From NCBI RefSeq assembly GCF_052324685.1, contig NW_027506879.1:1518001-1582000 (forward strand): a stretch of DNA of 64,000 bases, written 5' to 3'. Source of the stretch: Brachyhypopomus gauderio. Its lineage: Eukaryota > Chordata > Actinopteri > Gymnotiformes > Hypopomidae. This document shows positions 12,449-23,624 of this stretch, in pieces (position 1 is the first letter of the stretch; every line of letters begins with the position of its first letter). The notes below the pieces were generated by a model, which had not been told where the DNA came from, did no database searches, and saw only the letters and a program-made list of their open reading frames with translations. The position numbers and the translations under genes were made by a program.

Positions 12449-15400
12449 TTAGTCAAATACCTGAAACCAAGTAATTTTTTTACCAGACAGCTAATGTATG
12501 CGAAATCACATTCTGTGGACAGATGACAAACTCGGCTTTGAAATATGAATTGTAGAGGCAACTGCGCATTGACATAGTACATTTTCAAGCCAGGTGATCA
12601 AAGGAACATCCTTGCCTCAAAAGACCTAAAGTTTACCCAATGTTCATGTCATATCAAGTAGCTCAATGTGTTGAGCCACATGCTCCCAATTAGAATCAAA
12701 GGTCTTGAGCATCAGGGGTTCAAATCCCACTTCCACCTTTTTTTCCCAGCAAGATATCTCTTAGTCAAATACCTGAAACCAAGTAATTTTTTTTACCAGA
12801 CAGCTAAAGTATGCGAAATCACATTCTGTGGACAGATGACAAACTCGGCTTTGAAATATGAATTGTAGAGGCAACTGCGCATTGACATTGTACATTTTCA
12901 AGCCAGCTGATCAAAGGAACATCCTTGCCTCAAAAGACCTAAAGTTTACCCCATGTTCATGTCATCTCTCGTAGCTCAACGTGTTGAGCCACATGCTCCC
13001 AATTAGAATCAAAGGTCTCGTGCATCAGGGGTTCAAATCCCACTTCAACCTTTTTTTCCCAGCAAGATATCTCTTAGTCAAATACCTGAAACCAAGTAAT
13101 TTTTTTTACCAGACAGCTAATGTATTCGAAATCACATTCTGTGGACAGATGACAAACTGGGCTTTGAATTATGAATTGTAGAGGCCACTGCGCATTGACA
13201 TTGTACATTTTCAAGCCAGGTGATCAAAGGAACATCCTTGCCTCAAAAGACCTAAAGTTTACCCCATGTTCACATCATCTCTGGTAGCTCAATGTGTTGA
13301 GCCACATGCTCCCAATTAGAATCAAAGGTCTGGAGCTACAGGGGTTCAAATCCCACGTCCACCTATTTTTCCCAGCAAAATATCTCTTAGTCAAATACCT
13401 GAAACCTAGTACTTTTTTTTACCAGACAGCTAATGTATGCGAAATCACATTCTGTGGACAGATGACAAACTCGGCTTTGAAATATGAATTGTAGAGGCAA
13501 CCGCATTGACATTGTACATTTTCAAGCCTGGTGAGCAAAGGAACATCCTTGCCTCAAAAGACCTAAAGTTTACCACGTATTCATGTCATCTCTGGTAGCT
13601 CAAAGTGTTGAGCCACATGCACCCAATTAGAAGCAAAGGTCTAGAGCATCCGGGGTTCAAATCCCACTTCCACCTTTTTTTCCCAGCAAGATATCTCTTA
13701 GTCAAATACCTGAAACCAAGTAATTTTTTTTACCAGACAGCTAATGTATGCGAAATCACATTCTGTGGACAGATGACAAACTGGGCTTTGAATTATGAAT
13801 TGTAGAGGCCACTGCGCATTGACATTGTACATTTTCAAGCCAGGTGATCAAAGGAACATCCTTGCCTCAAAAGACCTAAAGTTTACCCCATGTTCACATC
13901 ATCTCTGGTAGCTCAATATGTTGAGCCATATGCTCCAATTAGAAGCAAAGGGCTGGAGCTACAGGGGTTCAAATCCCACGTCCACCTATTTTTCCCAGCA
14001 AAATATCTCTTAGTCAAATACCTGAAACCTAGTACTTTTTTTTTACTAGACAGCTAATGTATGCGAAATCACATTCTGTGGACAGATGACAAACTGGGCT
14101 TTGAATTATGAATTGTAGAGGCCACTGTGCATTGACATTGTACATTTTCAAGCCAGCTGATCAAAGGAACATCCTTGCCTCAAAAGACCTAAAGTTTACC
14201 ACATGTTCATGTCATATCAAGTAGCTCAATGTGTTTAGCCACATGCTCCCAATTAGAAGTAAAGGGCAAGAGCTACACTGGTTCAAATCCCACTTCCACC
14301 TTTTTTTCCCTGCAAGATATCTCTTAGTCAAATACCTGAAACCAAGTAATTTTTTTTACCAGACAGCTAAAGTATGCGAAATCACATTCTGTGGACAGAT
14401 GACAAACTCGGCTTTGAAATATGAATTGTAGAGGCCACTGTGCATTGACATTGTACATTTTCAAGCCAGGTGATCAAAGGAACATCCTTGCCTCAAAAGA
14501 CCTAAAGTTTACCACATGTTCATGTCATATCAAGTAGCTCAATGTGTTGAGCCACATGCTCCCAATTAGAAGTAAAGGGCAAGAGCTACACTGGTTCAAA
14601 TCCCACTTCCACCTTTTTTTCTCAGCAAGATATCTTAGTCAAATACCTGAAACCAAGTAATTTTTTTTTACAAGACAGCTAATGTATGCGAAATCACATT
14701 CTGTGGACAGATGACAAACTCGGCTTTGAAATATGAATTGTAGAGGCAACTGCACATTGACATTGTACATTTTCAAGCCTGGTGATCAAAGGAACATCCT
14801 TGCCTCAAAAGACCTAAAGTTTACCACGTATTCATGTCATCTCTGGTAGCTCAACGTGTTGAGCCACATGCACCCAATTAGAAGCAAAGGGCTGGAGCTA
14901 CAAGGGTTCAAATCCCACTTCCACCTTTTTTTCCCAGCAAGATATCTCTTAGTCAAATACCTGAAACCAAGTAATTTTTTTTACCAGACAGCTAAAGTAT
15001 GCGAAATCACATTCTGTGGACAGATGACAAACTCGGCTTTGAAATATGAATTGTAGAGGCAACTGCGCATTGACATTGTACATTTTCAAGCCTGGTGATC
15101 AAAGGAACATCCTTGCCTCAAAAGACCTAAAGTTTACCCCATGTTCATGTCATCTCTGGTAGCTCAAAGTGTTGAGCCACATGCTCCCAATTAGAAGCAA
15201 AGGGCTGGAGCTACAGGGGTTCAAATCCCATCTCCACATTTTTTTCCCAGCAAGATATCTATTAGTCAAATACCTGAAACCAAGTAATTTTTTTTTACCA
15301 GACAGCTAATGTATGCGAAATCACATTCTGTGGACAGATGAAAAACTCGGCTTTGAAATATAAATTGTAGAGGCAACTGCGCATTGACATAGTACATTTT

Positions 15401-15506
15401 CAAGCCAGGTGATCAAAGGAACATCCTTGCCTCAAAAGACCTAAAGTTTACCCCATGTTCATGTCATATCAAGTAGCTCAATGTGTTGAGCCACATGCTC
15501 CCAATT

Positions 15507-15549
15507 GGCTCTGTGCACGTAACGCTTCCGCATTCGCATATACCGGCAG
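15507..15549 (+). repeat. Left terminal inverted repeat of ISL2EU element
   Basis: Begins ggctctgtgc directly after the truncated satellite monomer and ends with tataccggcag, both matched by the complement of 23014-23068. The interior differs by indels. Confidence 0.65.
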
Positions 15550-15595
15550 TATCATTTCCGGTTATCTCAGGCGCGACTGCAGAGACACATCAACA

Positions 15596-18506
15596 ATGAC
15601 ATTTTACACGCGGTGTTTGCAAGACCTCCCTCGGATGACGGTCAATGATGTTCATCGGATCGTCAAAACACATGCCGTGGCTTCTTCGAGCAAGAAAGAG
15701 AAAGGTTTCAAGATGTACATATCTAGTTATATTGACAACTACGAAGGTGAGTGTTCTGTTAGCGCTAGCACACAGCTACACGTAGTGTTAACATTAGCAT
15801 TATGTGTGTGTGTATTAGCTAGCTGGTCGTGTCTGAACACTAAACTTCCTAACAGATTAAACTCAAGATAAACACAAACCCAGCAGATTCCTTTGTTTAG
15901 CCTGGCCATGACTAGGTTAAACAGCGGTTTAAACTGCCGTTTAACCTGTCTCAGGACTGAGTTATCTCACTTGACTATTAAGCACATACTGTGATTAAGT
16001 CTGTTCTTTTATTTGCATTTTAGTGTCGAACAAAGATCAGGTGACAGGAGAGATATGTGTGAGGGCGACCTGTTTTAGGTCAATGAAGAAGTCGGAGAAG
16101 CCACACAGCTTGAGTGTAGGGTGACAGTACTTTAGAAGCTAAATGCTATGAATGTTGTTTTTAGATTTATGTTTATGGGGATTAAAAACATTTGGTTGGT
16201 GAAAATGCATGAGTAATGTTTTGAGTAATGTTACCTGGCAATGTGAGTATGACTTAATGTCAGGAAAAGTGAATGTTAAAAGCAAAACCCCCAGAAACTA
16301 TATTTGTTCAGATGTTTCCTGATTTACTTTATTGTACATACTATTGAAGCTAGTAAATTGTTGATGTCAAATGGGGGCCACATTAGGCAACACTGTAGAC
16401 TATTAGTGACAGTGTATTCTAATTATATAGCCTTTCCTGGCTGATTTTATTATTTTTTTTATTAAATTGCACTTGATACTGTTTTTCATTGTATTTGCTA
16501 CATTTTGTATTTTTGCAGATTTGTTTAGATGATTCGAGACCAGTTTCACTGCTTCATTGCTCCTGCTCATGTGTTGCTGGGACAACTTTGTGCAATCATG
16601 TGGTGGCATTGCTTTATCAAACTGCACATTATTCACAACTAAGAGTTCCTGCTGTTCCTCCTGTCCTGAGCTGCACAGAGAGTGAGCAGCAATGGCACAA
16701 GCCAAGAACTTTGGTAAGTAATAATATTCTAAACTTTGTACATTTGTGTAAAAATGTAGGGTGCTATGAAAAATGTCAATAAACACAGAATGCAGTCATA
16801 TACTAATTATTTTAAATTACAAAGACATCATATGGGATATTAAGACTGCAAAATGTAATTGATTTTAAAAATAAAAAGCACATACGTCACTGCACTGCTG
16901 ACAGTGATCCACCACCCATATAATATCTCCTCAGGGGTGGTCTGGGCCATAGATGAGTGGAGTTAAGACAATCAATATATGCAGAGAAATTGAATGATCT
17001 TTTTTTCTTTCCTGAAAAGTATTGTGCAAACTAAAGTGGCCAATAATTATACCTACTCACCATAACGGAAGTCCTGTTTTGCATAAACAAACGTTAGTAT
17101 GCATCATTACAGTAACATACAAATGAATATAAAATACCACAGTACAGGTCGAGTTATTCAACCATGCACATTAGCAGTATGAGTATAAATAAATAGTGAT
17201 CTCTGTAGATATAACTCTGATCATTAGGATCCTCTGCTCTGTAAATGTTCCCTGCTCTAACACACCTACTTTAGCCCAAGAAGGACTGGCTTCTTAGGTG
17301 GTTAGCTGAATCTGGTGTGTTAGGAGCAGATAAAACACTAAAATGTTTAGATCACAGGCTTTCAGTACCAGGGTTGAGAAGCATTTACATTAGATATGTA
17401 TCTTAAACAGGGTGTGAAGCCAGGGCCTGTGGATAAAATGGCAGTTCTCTCAGCAAGACCTAAGCAAAGAGCTGTTTTTGAGGGTGTACGGTAAGAATGA
17501 GATGGCAAATTAATATTTGTAAATCTAAATTGATAAGGAGTGAATTTAAAACTCTCGCTCTTTTTTCACAGGAGCACACTTTACAAAGCAGTGTGTGGAG
17601 ATCTGCCAGACCTCTCTGTCCTCCGTGTGTCTGAGGTTTACAGAGATTTTCCTCCTCAAACTGCACCATTGATAACTACGATGGGCATCTCCCAAGACCA
17701 TCCACTGGTTGAGAGTGCATTTGGAATGGTGCAAGCTGGTAGTCCTGTCTTACCAGCAGCCAGTGGCTAAAGATTACATTGCTCCCTGCCATGATGCACC
17801 TCTGCCTCCAGCTGTTCCTTTGGTTGTTTACAGACTGGCATCTTCAGACTGCATGTTTGTTTGCAGTGAAAAAGAACAGCTCCACCTCAAGTCCCTTACC
17901 ATGACCTGGGAAATGGCACATAAAGTTGAGTGCGCAACCAGAAAGCAAAGTGAATGTGGAGAATGGCATCAGCTTAGAAAGCCACGTTAAACTTCCTCAC
18001 GTTTCCGGGAAATTTGTTCCATTAGAGGACAAAGTTCAGGGGAGCATCTGGCTGACAGGATCCTGAAAGGATCTTATCAAACCTCTGCTATGAGAAGAGG
18101 AATTGATATGGAGCCAGCTGCTCTTCAAGAATACAGCCAGACCAGACATGTCAACGTCTACCCTTGTGGATTTGTGGTTCACCCAGATGCACCTTGGATG
18201 GGCTCCTCTCCTGATGGTCTTGTGTATGACCCCACTGAAAACCCACAGTACGGCCTTGTTGAGGTAAAGTGCCCTAATGTCAAAAGTTATGTTGACTGCT
18301 CTTACCTAGAAGCAAAGCAGGGCACACTGCAGCTGAAGCGTCATCATAACTACTACTGGCAGATCCAGGGGCAGATGCTCATCACAGGAATGGACTGGTG
18401 TGACTTTGTTGTTTTTGCTGAGGAGGACATGTTGGTGCAGCGCATATTGAGAGATGCAGAGGTAATTAACACCATTAAACAAAAGGTGGACCCTTTCTTT
18501 TTTTGA
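15596..18506 (+). pseudogene. SWIM zinc finger / YqaJ-exonuclease gene of the ISL2EU element
   Basis: Five exons join with consistent phases: 15596-15746, 16024-16115, 16519-16713, 17411-17490 and 17572-18506, all with GT..AG introns. Exon 3 encodes a SWIM zinc finger (CSCSC..CNHVVALLY). The last exon encodes a YqaJ-type viral recombinase/exonuclease domain with the hallmarks SSPDGLV and VEVKCP (the E-x-K metal-binding core) and an upstream RRGIDMEPAA. ISL2EU elements carry such a nuclease beside the transposase, presumably assisting transposition. Lesions: a frameshift near 17742-17750 in exon 5 and an in-frame TAA at 17988-17990 just before the YqaJ domain. The domain after 17991 is otherwise open to the stop at 18506. 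The start ATG 15596 is the first in frame inside the element. Confidence 0.8.
17240..17385. repeat. Small dispersed fish repeat in YqaJ gene intron
   Basis: The stretch runs from gttccctgctctaacacacc to ggtgtgttaggagcag and accagggttgagaag. It has the look of the common short teleost MITEs ending in a loose-palindrome caggaccag/ggttgagaa. Related scraps occur near 18910, 20455, 20645 and 21050. Family not assigned. Confidence 0.35.
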
Positions 18507-19921
18507 CATATACATGCCCAGATGTCTATAAACTCAGTTTGTATATATTGTTGTATTTGTTTAAAATGTTCTTATAACCCTGATAAGGATCTGTAGAATA
18601 GAAAAACATTTGAATGTCATTGGCACAGTTCTGATATTTTAAAAAAACAACTCGATAGACAAATCACAAGTACTTTGTTTCAAAATAAAAGTATTTATTT
18701 TCCTTCACTTTGTCATTGTTTTACATTTCCTCAAGCTTAAGTACAAACAAGTGAAAAATTTATATTAAATATTAAACATTAAAAGTGAAGCCCATTAGAT
18801 GTGAAGTAACTATTTACAAAAAGTAAGTGGTCATAGTTCAAACTGCAGGAAGTGTACATGAAAAGTAAATACATGGATAACATGCATATGCACCCTTAAA
18901 TATTTATCACAGGTTTCCAACATTGGTCCTGGAGTACCATTGCCCTGCTGTTTTTCCTTATTTAGTAAACCTACTTCAAATCATGAAAGCCTTAATTGCA
19001 GCAGGGAAACATCAGGGGAAATTCGGTAACATTTCTAAAATGATAACAAAAAGCCCTGTACATGAATGTAAAAAGTATCCTTGGGAAAGAGCAAATGTTA
19101 TCTATTCTGTACTCATACAGCCCTTTCCACCATCCGAGGCCCATTTCTTGACAAGAGGACCATTCTGGTAGTTGGAGAGAAGACATGCCACAGTAAAAAT
19201 TTGATTGATACTTCCTGTGATGGAGAGTGGTATTACAGTGTCAAATAGTTTGTTTTCTTTAATTCGTCTAATCATCCTCTCCACATGTACCCTTAGACGT
19301 GCAATATGCTGGGTCTCTCTCACATCATCATCTAGCATCTGTGTTCTCTTGTGCAGGAAAGCAGGCCTGTGTACTTTACAAGGAACCAGGTCATCAACAA
19401 GGAATCCCTTGTCTACCATAATGGCCATGTCAGGTGTCAGTAGAGATGTGATGCCTGACTGCCTGAAGATTTCCTTGTCATTGATAGACCCCTGGTAAAG
19501 TGCTGATACAAATGTCACAGCTCCATGTGGTGCCATCCCCAACATACCTTTGAAAGTGCAGTGGGACTTGTATGTTGAAAATACTTCACTTTGCAGCAGT
19601 AAAGATGATGGAGTCTGGCAGCGATGCTCTGTGCAGTCAATCACTACCTGTGTGTCTGGGTACCTTGAGAACTCCTTGGGCAGGTGAGCCTTGATGACTT
19701 CGGGTGGCATCCAGATACACACGGATCCCAGCAGGGTGTAAAGGAAGTTGCCCCACGTAATGATGATCCGGCTCACAGTGGTGCGGTGAATAAAAAATCT
19801 GTGCCCAAGATCCCTCTGTTTTAGGCCAACCGACAAGTACATCAGAAAGAGGAACAGCTCAATTGGGCAAAAACAAAGAAAACATACACAAATTATATTT
19901 TTAAAAGATTAAAATAATATA

Positions 19922-20770
19922 CACAGTCCAGTCACATTATGAACACCCCTTGTAACCATACTCTTTGTGGATGTTTTCAGTTAATTAGGTTATATAGAAT
20001 CAGATCATATAGCACTTTGTAGTTATACAATAATCAGACTGTAATCTGTCTCTTTCTCTGTATACTTTATTAACCAGATTTTGCCCTGTTCTACAGTAAA
20101 TAGCAGCTATTTTTTGGGTGAGCGTTGCCAGCACTGTCGTGACCCTGATGTGGTAGTGGTGTGGTAATGTGGCTTTGTCCACACACTTTCCACTTTACTA
20201 GGCATACCTACTATGTGGGTCCACCTTGTAGGTGTAAAGTCAGAGACAATAACTGATCTGTCTGTGCACAGTTTCTAAGTCATCTAGATATTCATCAGTG
20301 TTCACAGAGCACTGCACACATACCTTTGGCTGTAAATTATTGGTAAGTGCAATCCTGATCCTGTAGACGCCCTGTCCTTTACATTTTAGTGTCTTCGCTG
20401 CTCCCAGCACACTTCAAGTTGCAAGGGGTGTTAAAGTAGTGAAAGCACTCATGTTCAGGGAATGCACAGGACCAGGTTTGGAGAAACACTGGGTTAGTGG
20501 ACTTTTTTTAGCAAGCAGTGTTTAAAAATTTACATTGGCTCAAGCTTTATCTGATCCAATCCTGAATAATAGCTGCTCTGTAGTGTTTAAATAGGGTCAA
20601 TAAAGTATACAAAAAGGTACTGACTACAGTCTGATACTGTAGATCAGGGGTGCTCGATCCTGGTCCTGGAGATCTACCACCCTAAAGTTCACCTATATGA
20701 TCAGTGCAACTGAGAACATCCACAAAGACTTGATTTACATGGAGGTGGTCATAATATTCTGACTGGCATG
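19922..20770. mobile_element. Non-autonomous Tc1/mariner-like element in a transposase intron
   Basis: Inverted ends cacagtccagtcacattatg and, on the complement of the right end, catgccagtcagaatattat share ccagtca..attatga. Both ends abut TA, the Tc1/mariner target. It lies wholly in the intron between the last two transposase exons. No coding capacity seen. Confidence 0.6.
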
Positions 20771-22288
20771 TATAGATGACACATTAAATATGAGAAAGAA
20801 AAATAAAAACAGCTGTACTTACAGTGGGTCTTGACAACGCTTCCTCAAGGGCACTCAAGTGGGAGCCTCCACTGGCCTGACCAACACGAAGCATTTTGGA
20901 TGTTGATGGCTCAATAAGACTCCAGAAGGCCATTAGATGGTCATATGTGGCAAATCTAGTGTGTGGTAAAAAAAAATATATATATATAACTAACACTGAT
21001 TCCTAAGTCGGTCCTTGCACTCCACCAGACATGTGCATGTGTTTCCCTAATCCAGTTCTCAACACACCTCTACCATATTGTTCTTACGGATAAACATTGT
21101 AAGGGTGTGTTAAGAGCTGGGTGAGGGAGAAAAAACATGAACTGTCAACATGGATAGCAAGGGTGAAATACCTGATTTAAGAAAATGCGCAAGTATTTGT
21201 TAGTACCAAAATAATGACATGAAGTGAATTTTAGCCAGTCTTTTCAACATCCAAATAGTGCATTGAATACACCAGGGATATATTTTAGGACTGAAGCAAC
21301 TGCTGCACGTTCGCCTGCTAAACTTAAAGTACATTAACTGCCTGTAAATAAAACGAATTTTGTATTCTATTTAGTGCACTACACAATGAGTGGGGAGCTA
21401 TTTGGGTCATGATCTAATCAAACACAGCTACAAGTTAGCTAAATCAGTGTTTTATAATCCTAAGCCTGTACTTTAAGGTTTTTTTTTCCCTGCTCCAAAC
21501 ACCTGGTGCAAAATGCAATCAATAATAATTCTATAATAATAATAATAACAACTCTTGAGATAAATGGCCATTTTAACGTAGGAAATTTGCTAATAGTAAA
21601 TAATTAACTCACTTCGTATAAAAACGAATGTCGTCGTCTGATCCAACAAATCGTTGCAGACCAAAGCGTTGTTTGACAGAGAGATCCTCCAGTTTTGCCT
21701 TTAGTTGCTGCAGTTGTTCTTCAAGTTCCTTATTTTTCATAATGAGAAGATCTACGGCTCCGGGTTCTGGCGTCGCATCGTAATCATGATGTTGTAATGA
21801 CACGTCCAGTAACTCCGCCGCCGAGCCGTCATCCAGAGAGCTCACGTTACATGGCCTTTCTCTTCTTTCCCAAACACTGAGTCGCGGGTTGGTTTGAGTA
21901 TGCCGGTGTTCTGTCGATTTTTCCTACCCATCGAAAATTCATACCAAGGCTTACTGCGCATGCGCAAGTCGCTTTTACGTCACTATTTTGGTGGCCGCCT
22001 ACTACACCCATCGATTTTTCCTGCCTGCTAGCGAATTTCAACAGTGCAGTACTATTTAGTCCTTTCAGTAGTGCAGTAAGTTAATTTCTTGTTTATAATT
22101 CCTTCTTTGTTTGCAATTGCTATGTTTTCAACTGTGCATTAAGTTAACTAGTTGATTAAAATGTTTTAAACAGCGCCGTTTTACTACCTGTTATTACCTA
22201 TTTATAGGGACTTGGATATTTCCGCATGATAATGATTGAGCCGTGTAATAATACACTAATACGCAAAATAAAACTTTTATTTTAAAGC

Positions 22289-22528
22289 TCATCCTACTTT
22301 TTAAACGCTGATTTGCGCTACATTACAACGTTTCCATAAGGTAAACAAACTAGAGATACGTCTACAATACTACTTTTTAAACGCTGATTTGCACTACATT
22401 ACAACGTTTCCATAAGGTAAACAAACTAAGAGATACGTCTACAAATACTACTTTTTAAACGCTGGTTTGCGCTACATTACGACGTTTCCATAAGGTAAAC
22501 AAACTAAGAGATACGTCTACAAATACGC
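22289..22528. repeat. Three tandem copies of an approximately 80-bp unit
   Basis: The unit starts tactttttaaacgctg and ends agatacgtctacaa. It appears three times in a row with few differences, between the THAP exon and the coiled-coil exon of the transposase gene. It may be a regulatory or subterminal repeat of the element; no function is shown. Confidence 0.85.
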
Positions 22529-23013
22529 GATGCCAACGGACACGGTAGGAACATTCGACAAGGTAGGAAAATTCGACAGACTAGTCTATAAATACTCGCT
22601 GCCAGCTGATACGGTAGGAAAATTCGACAAAGTAGGAAAATCCGACAGAACACCGGTTCCACTCGAACACGCCCGGTACCGAGCCTTTCTTTAAACGTCT
22701 CCGGCTAGTGCCCACAACAAAAATCACTCTCCGTAAAGTGAGTGCTGCACGCTTTAGTGTGCTTCGTGACGGCAAAGTTTTCCCGGCGGATCTTGACGAG
22801 CCATTTCTTCCGAAGCGTCTCGTCCTCAGGAAAAGAATGAAAACTCACCACCGAGTTGTACCGAGATGAAACAGAGCAAAGTGGTACCGAACAATGCTCT
22901 GAAGCACCCCCTCGCGTTTCTGAAAAACGCTCGCGCCGACATTCATTTTTATTTAGCGAAAAACTCCTCACAGACACCGTGGAATTACCCGGTAAACGCT
23001 AGACGGGAAGTAG

Positions 23014-23068
23014 GTCTGCCGGTATAACCCAAAGCGGAAATACGTAACCACCTCTAACGCACATAGCC
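23014..23068 (-). repeat. Right terminal inverted repeat of ISL2EU element
   Basis: On the complement strand it begins ggctatgtgc and ends tataccggcag, mirroring the left end. A shared acgta and ccgc core lies between. Confidence 0.65.
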
Positions 23069-23624
23069 TATTAGGAGGGAATTTCCACCGCAGGCTCCTC
23101 GTTGATAAAGCGATGTCGTCCAGGTGTGCTGGGAAACGTCCTTCTGGATATGAAGTCCAGGAATGAGAGTCTCGTTCACAGTTTAACTACAGGGAATTGA
23201 TCGCCTTTGTTTCAGTCCGTGTGGCCGCGTTAGCAAGCTTGATTGAAGTCGTTCGGTGAATCTGTTGTCACGGTAACGTTGATCGGTTGCTGGTTAGATT
23301 ACACCGTAACTCGGGCTCGTTAATTAAGTAATACGACTTTCAGCTGTTTGCTGTTAGTCGTTGCAAAGTTCACGTGTTCTCAAAGAAAAACCGGAGAGAG
23401 AGAAATGACGGAGCCTCTCTTTAATAGGTCTAACCTCGGTGTCAGTCAAACCAGAGAGAGAGATGAATGGCTGTTCAGGGTATTTAAACACCTGAACTGT
23501 AGACACACCCTTACTTCCGTCAAAGCAAGCTTGTTCAATGTGTTGCCAGTGGTACTGCCACCTGCTGGTTTAGCATGGTACCTACACAACAATATGTTAG
23601 AGTAGGGGGATTAACTTTGAGAAC
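23069..23624. other. Unassigned stretch between ISL2EU element and env
   Basis: Moderately CpG-containing single-copy-like sequence. No gag, pol or recognisable host exon was found here. A frame at 23348-23605 lacks recognisable motifs. It may be residual proviral leader or host sequence. Confidence 0.4.

Larger units (their letters stand above)
1..15506. repeat. 313-bp tandem satellite array with tRNA-like segments
   Basis: Head-to-tail monomers recur every 313 bp (for example at 3256, 3569, 3882, 4195 and 4508). About 37 monomers remain after subtracting inserted elements. Each contains the block tagctcaa..gttgagccaca, then ggttcaaatccca, then ccacc followed by a T-run, then a conserved 200-bp tail (dissimilar to any gene I know). 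Monomers differ by a few substitutions and short indels, so the array is young or homogenised. The left edge lies outside the window. The right edge is cut within a monomer at 15506 by the ISL2EU element, and the satellite does not resume clearly on its far side. The 60-83 codon open frames in both strands are by-products of the repeat. Confidence 0.95.
19102..22977 (-). pseudogene. THAP-domain DDE transposase of the ISL2EU element
   Basis: Minus-strand gene in at least four exons. The first (about 22977-22600) encodes a THAP zinc finger: C-x4-C (CSVPLC), FHSFP, a W, then CSTHF, with FTESDF at its end. Exon about 21845-21614 encodes a Leu/Gln/Glu-rich coiled coil and ends RFYT at a gtgagt donor. 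Exon about 20957-20823 begins FATYDHLMAF. The last exon (about 19860-19102) encodes the DDE_Tnp_4-type nuclease with VVIDCTE, GSINDKEI and HVERMIRRIK as the likely acidic triad regions. A frameshift lies just after SDF, near 22705-22725: the downstream SRRRLKKGSVPGVFEW continues in another frame. The DDE exon itself is intact. The start codon is not resolved. Confidence 0.8.
15507..23068. mobile_element. ISL2EU-type DNA transposon, near full length, inactive
   Basis: Ends are related inverted repeats: the left starts ggctctgtgcacgtaa and reaches tataccggcag at 15539-15549; the complement of the right end starts ggctatgtgcgtt and reaches tataccggcag at 23014-23024. Between them lie two convergent spliced genes, a SWIM/YqaJ-exonuclease gene on + and a THAP/DDE transposase gene on -. 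This pairing is the known architecture of ISL2EU elements, relatives of PIF/Harbinger. A clean target duplication is not visible (ATT is possible on both sides). Both genes carry lesions, so the copy cannot be autonomous now. Confidence 0.82.

Noticed and set aside
245..15056. Many recurrent 60-84 codon open frames in the satellite and MITE
   Set aside because: They repeat with the 313-bp monomer or with the MITE, start at GTG/TTG or run across element junctions, and show no protein-like conservation.
1..15506. CRISPR-like regular spacing
   Set aside because: The whole 313-bp unit is repeated, not short repeats with unique spacers, and the context is a vertebrate genome.
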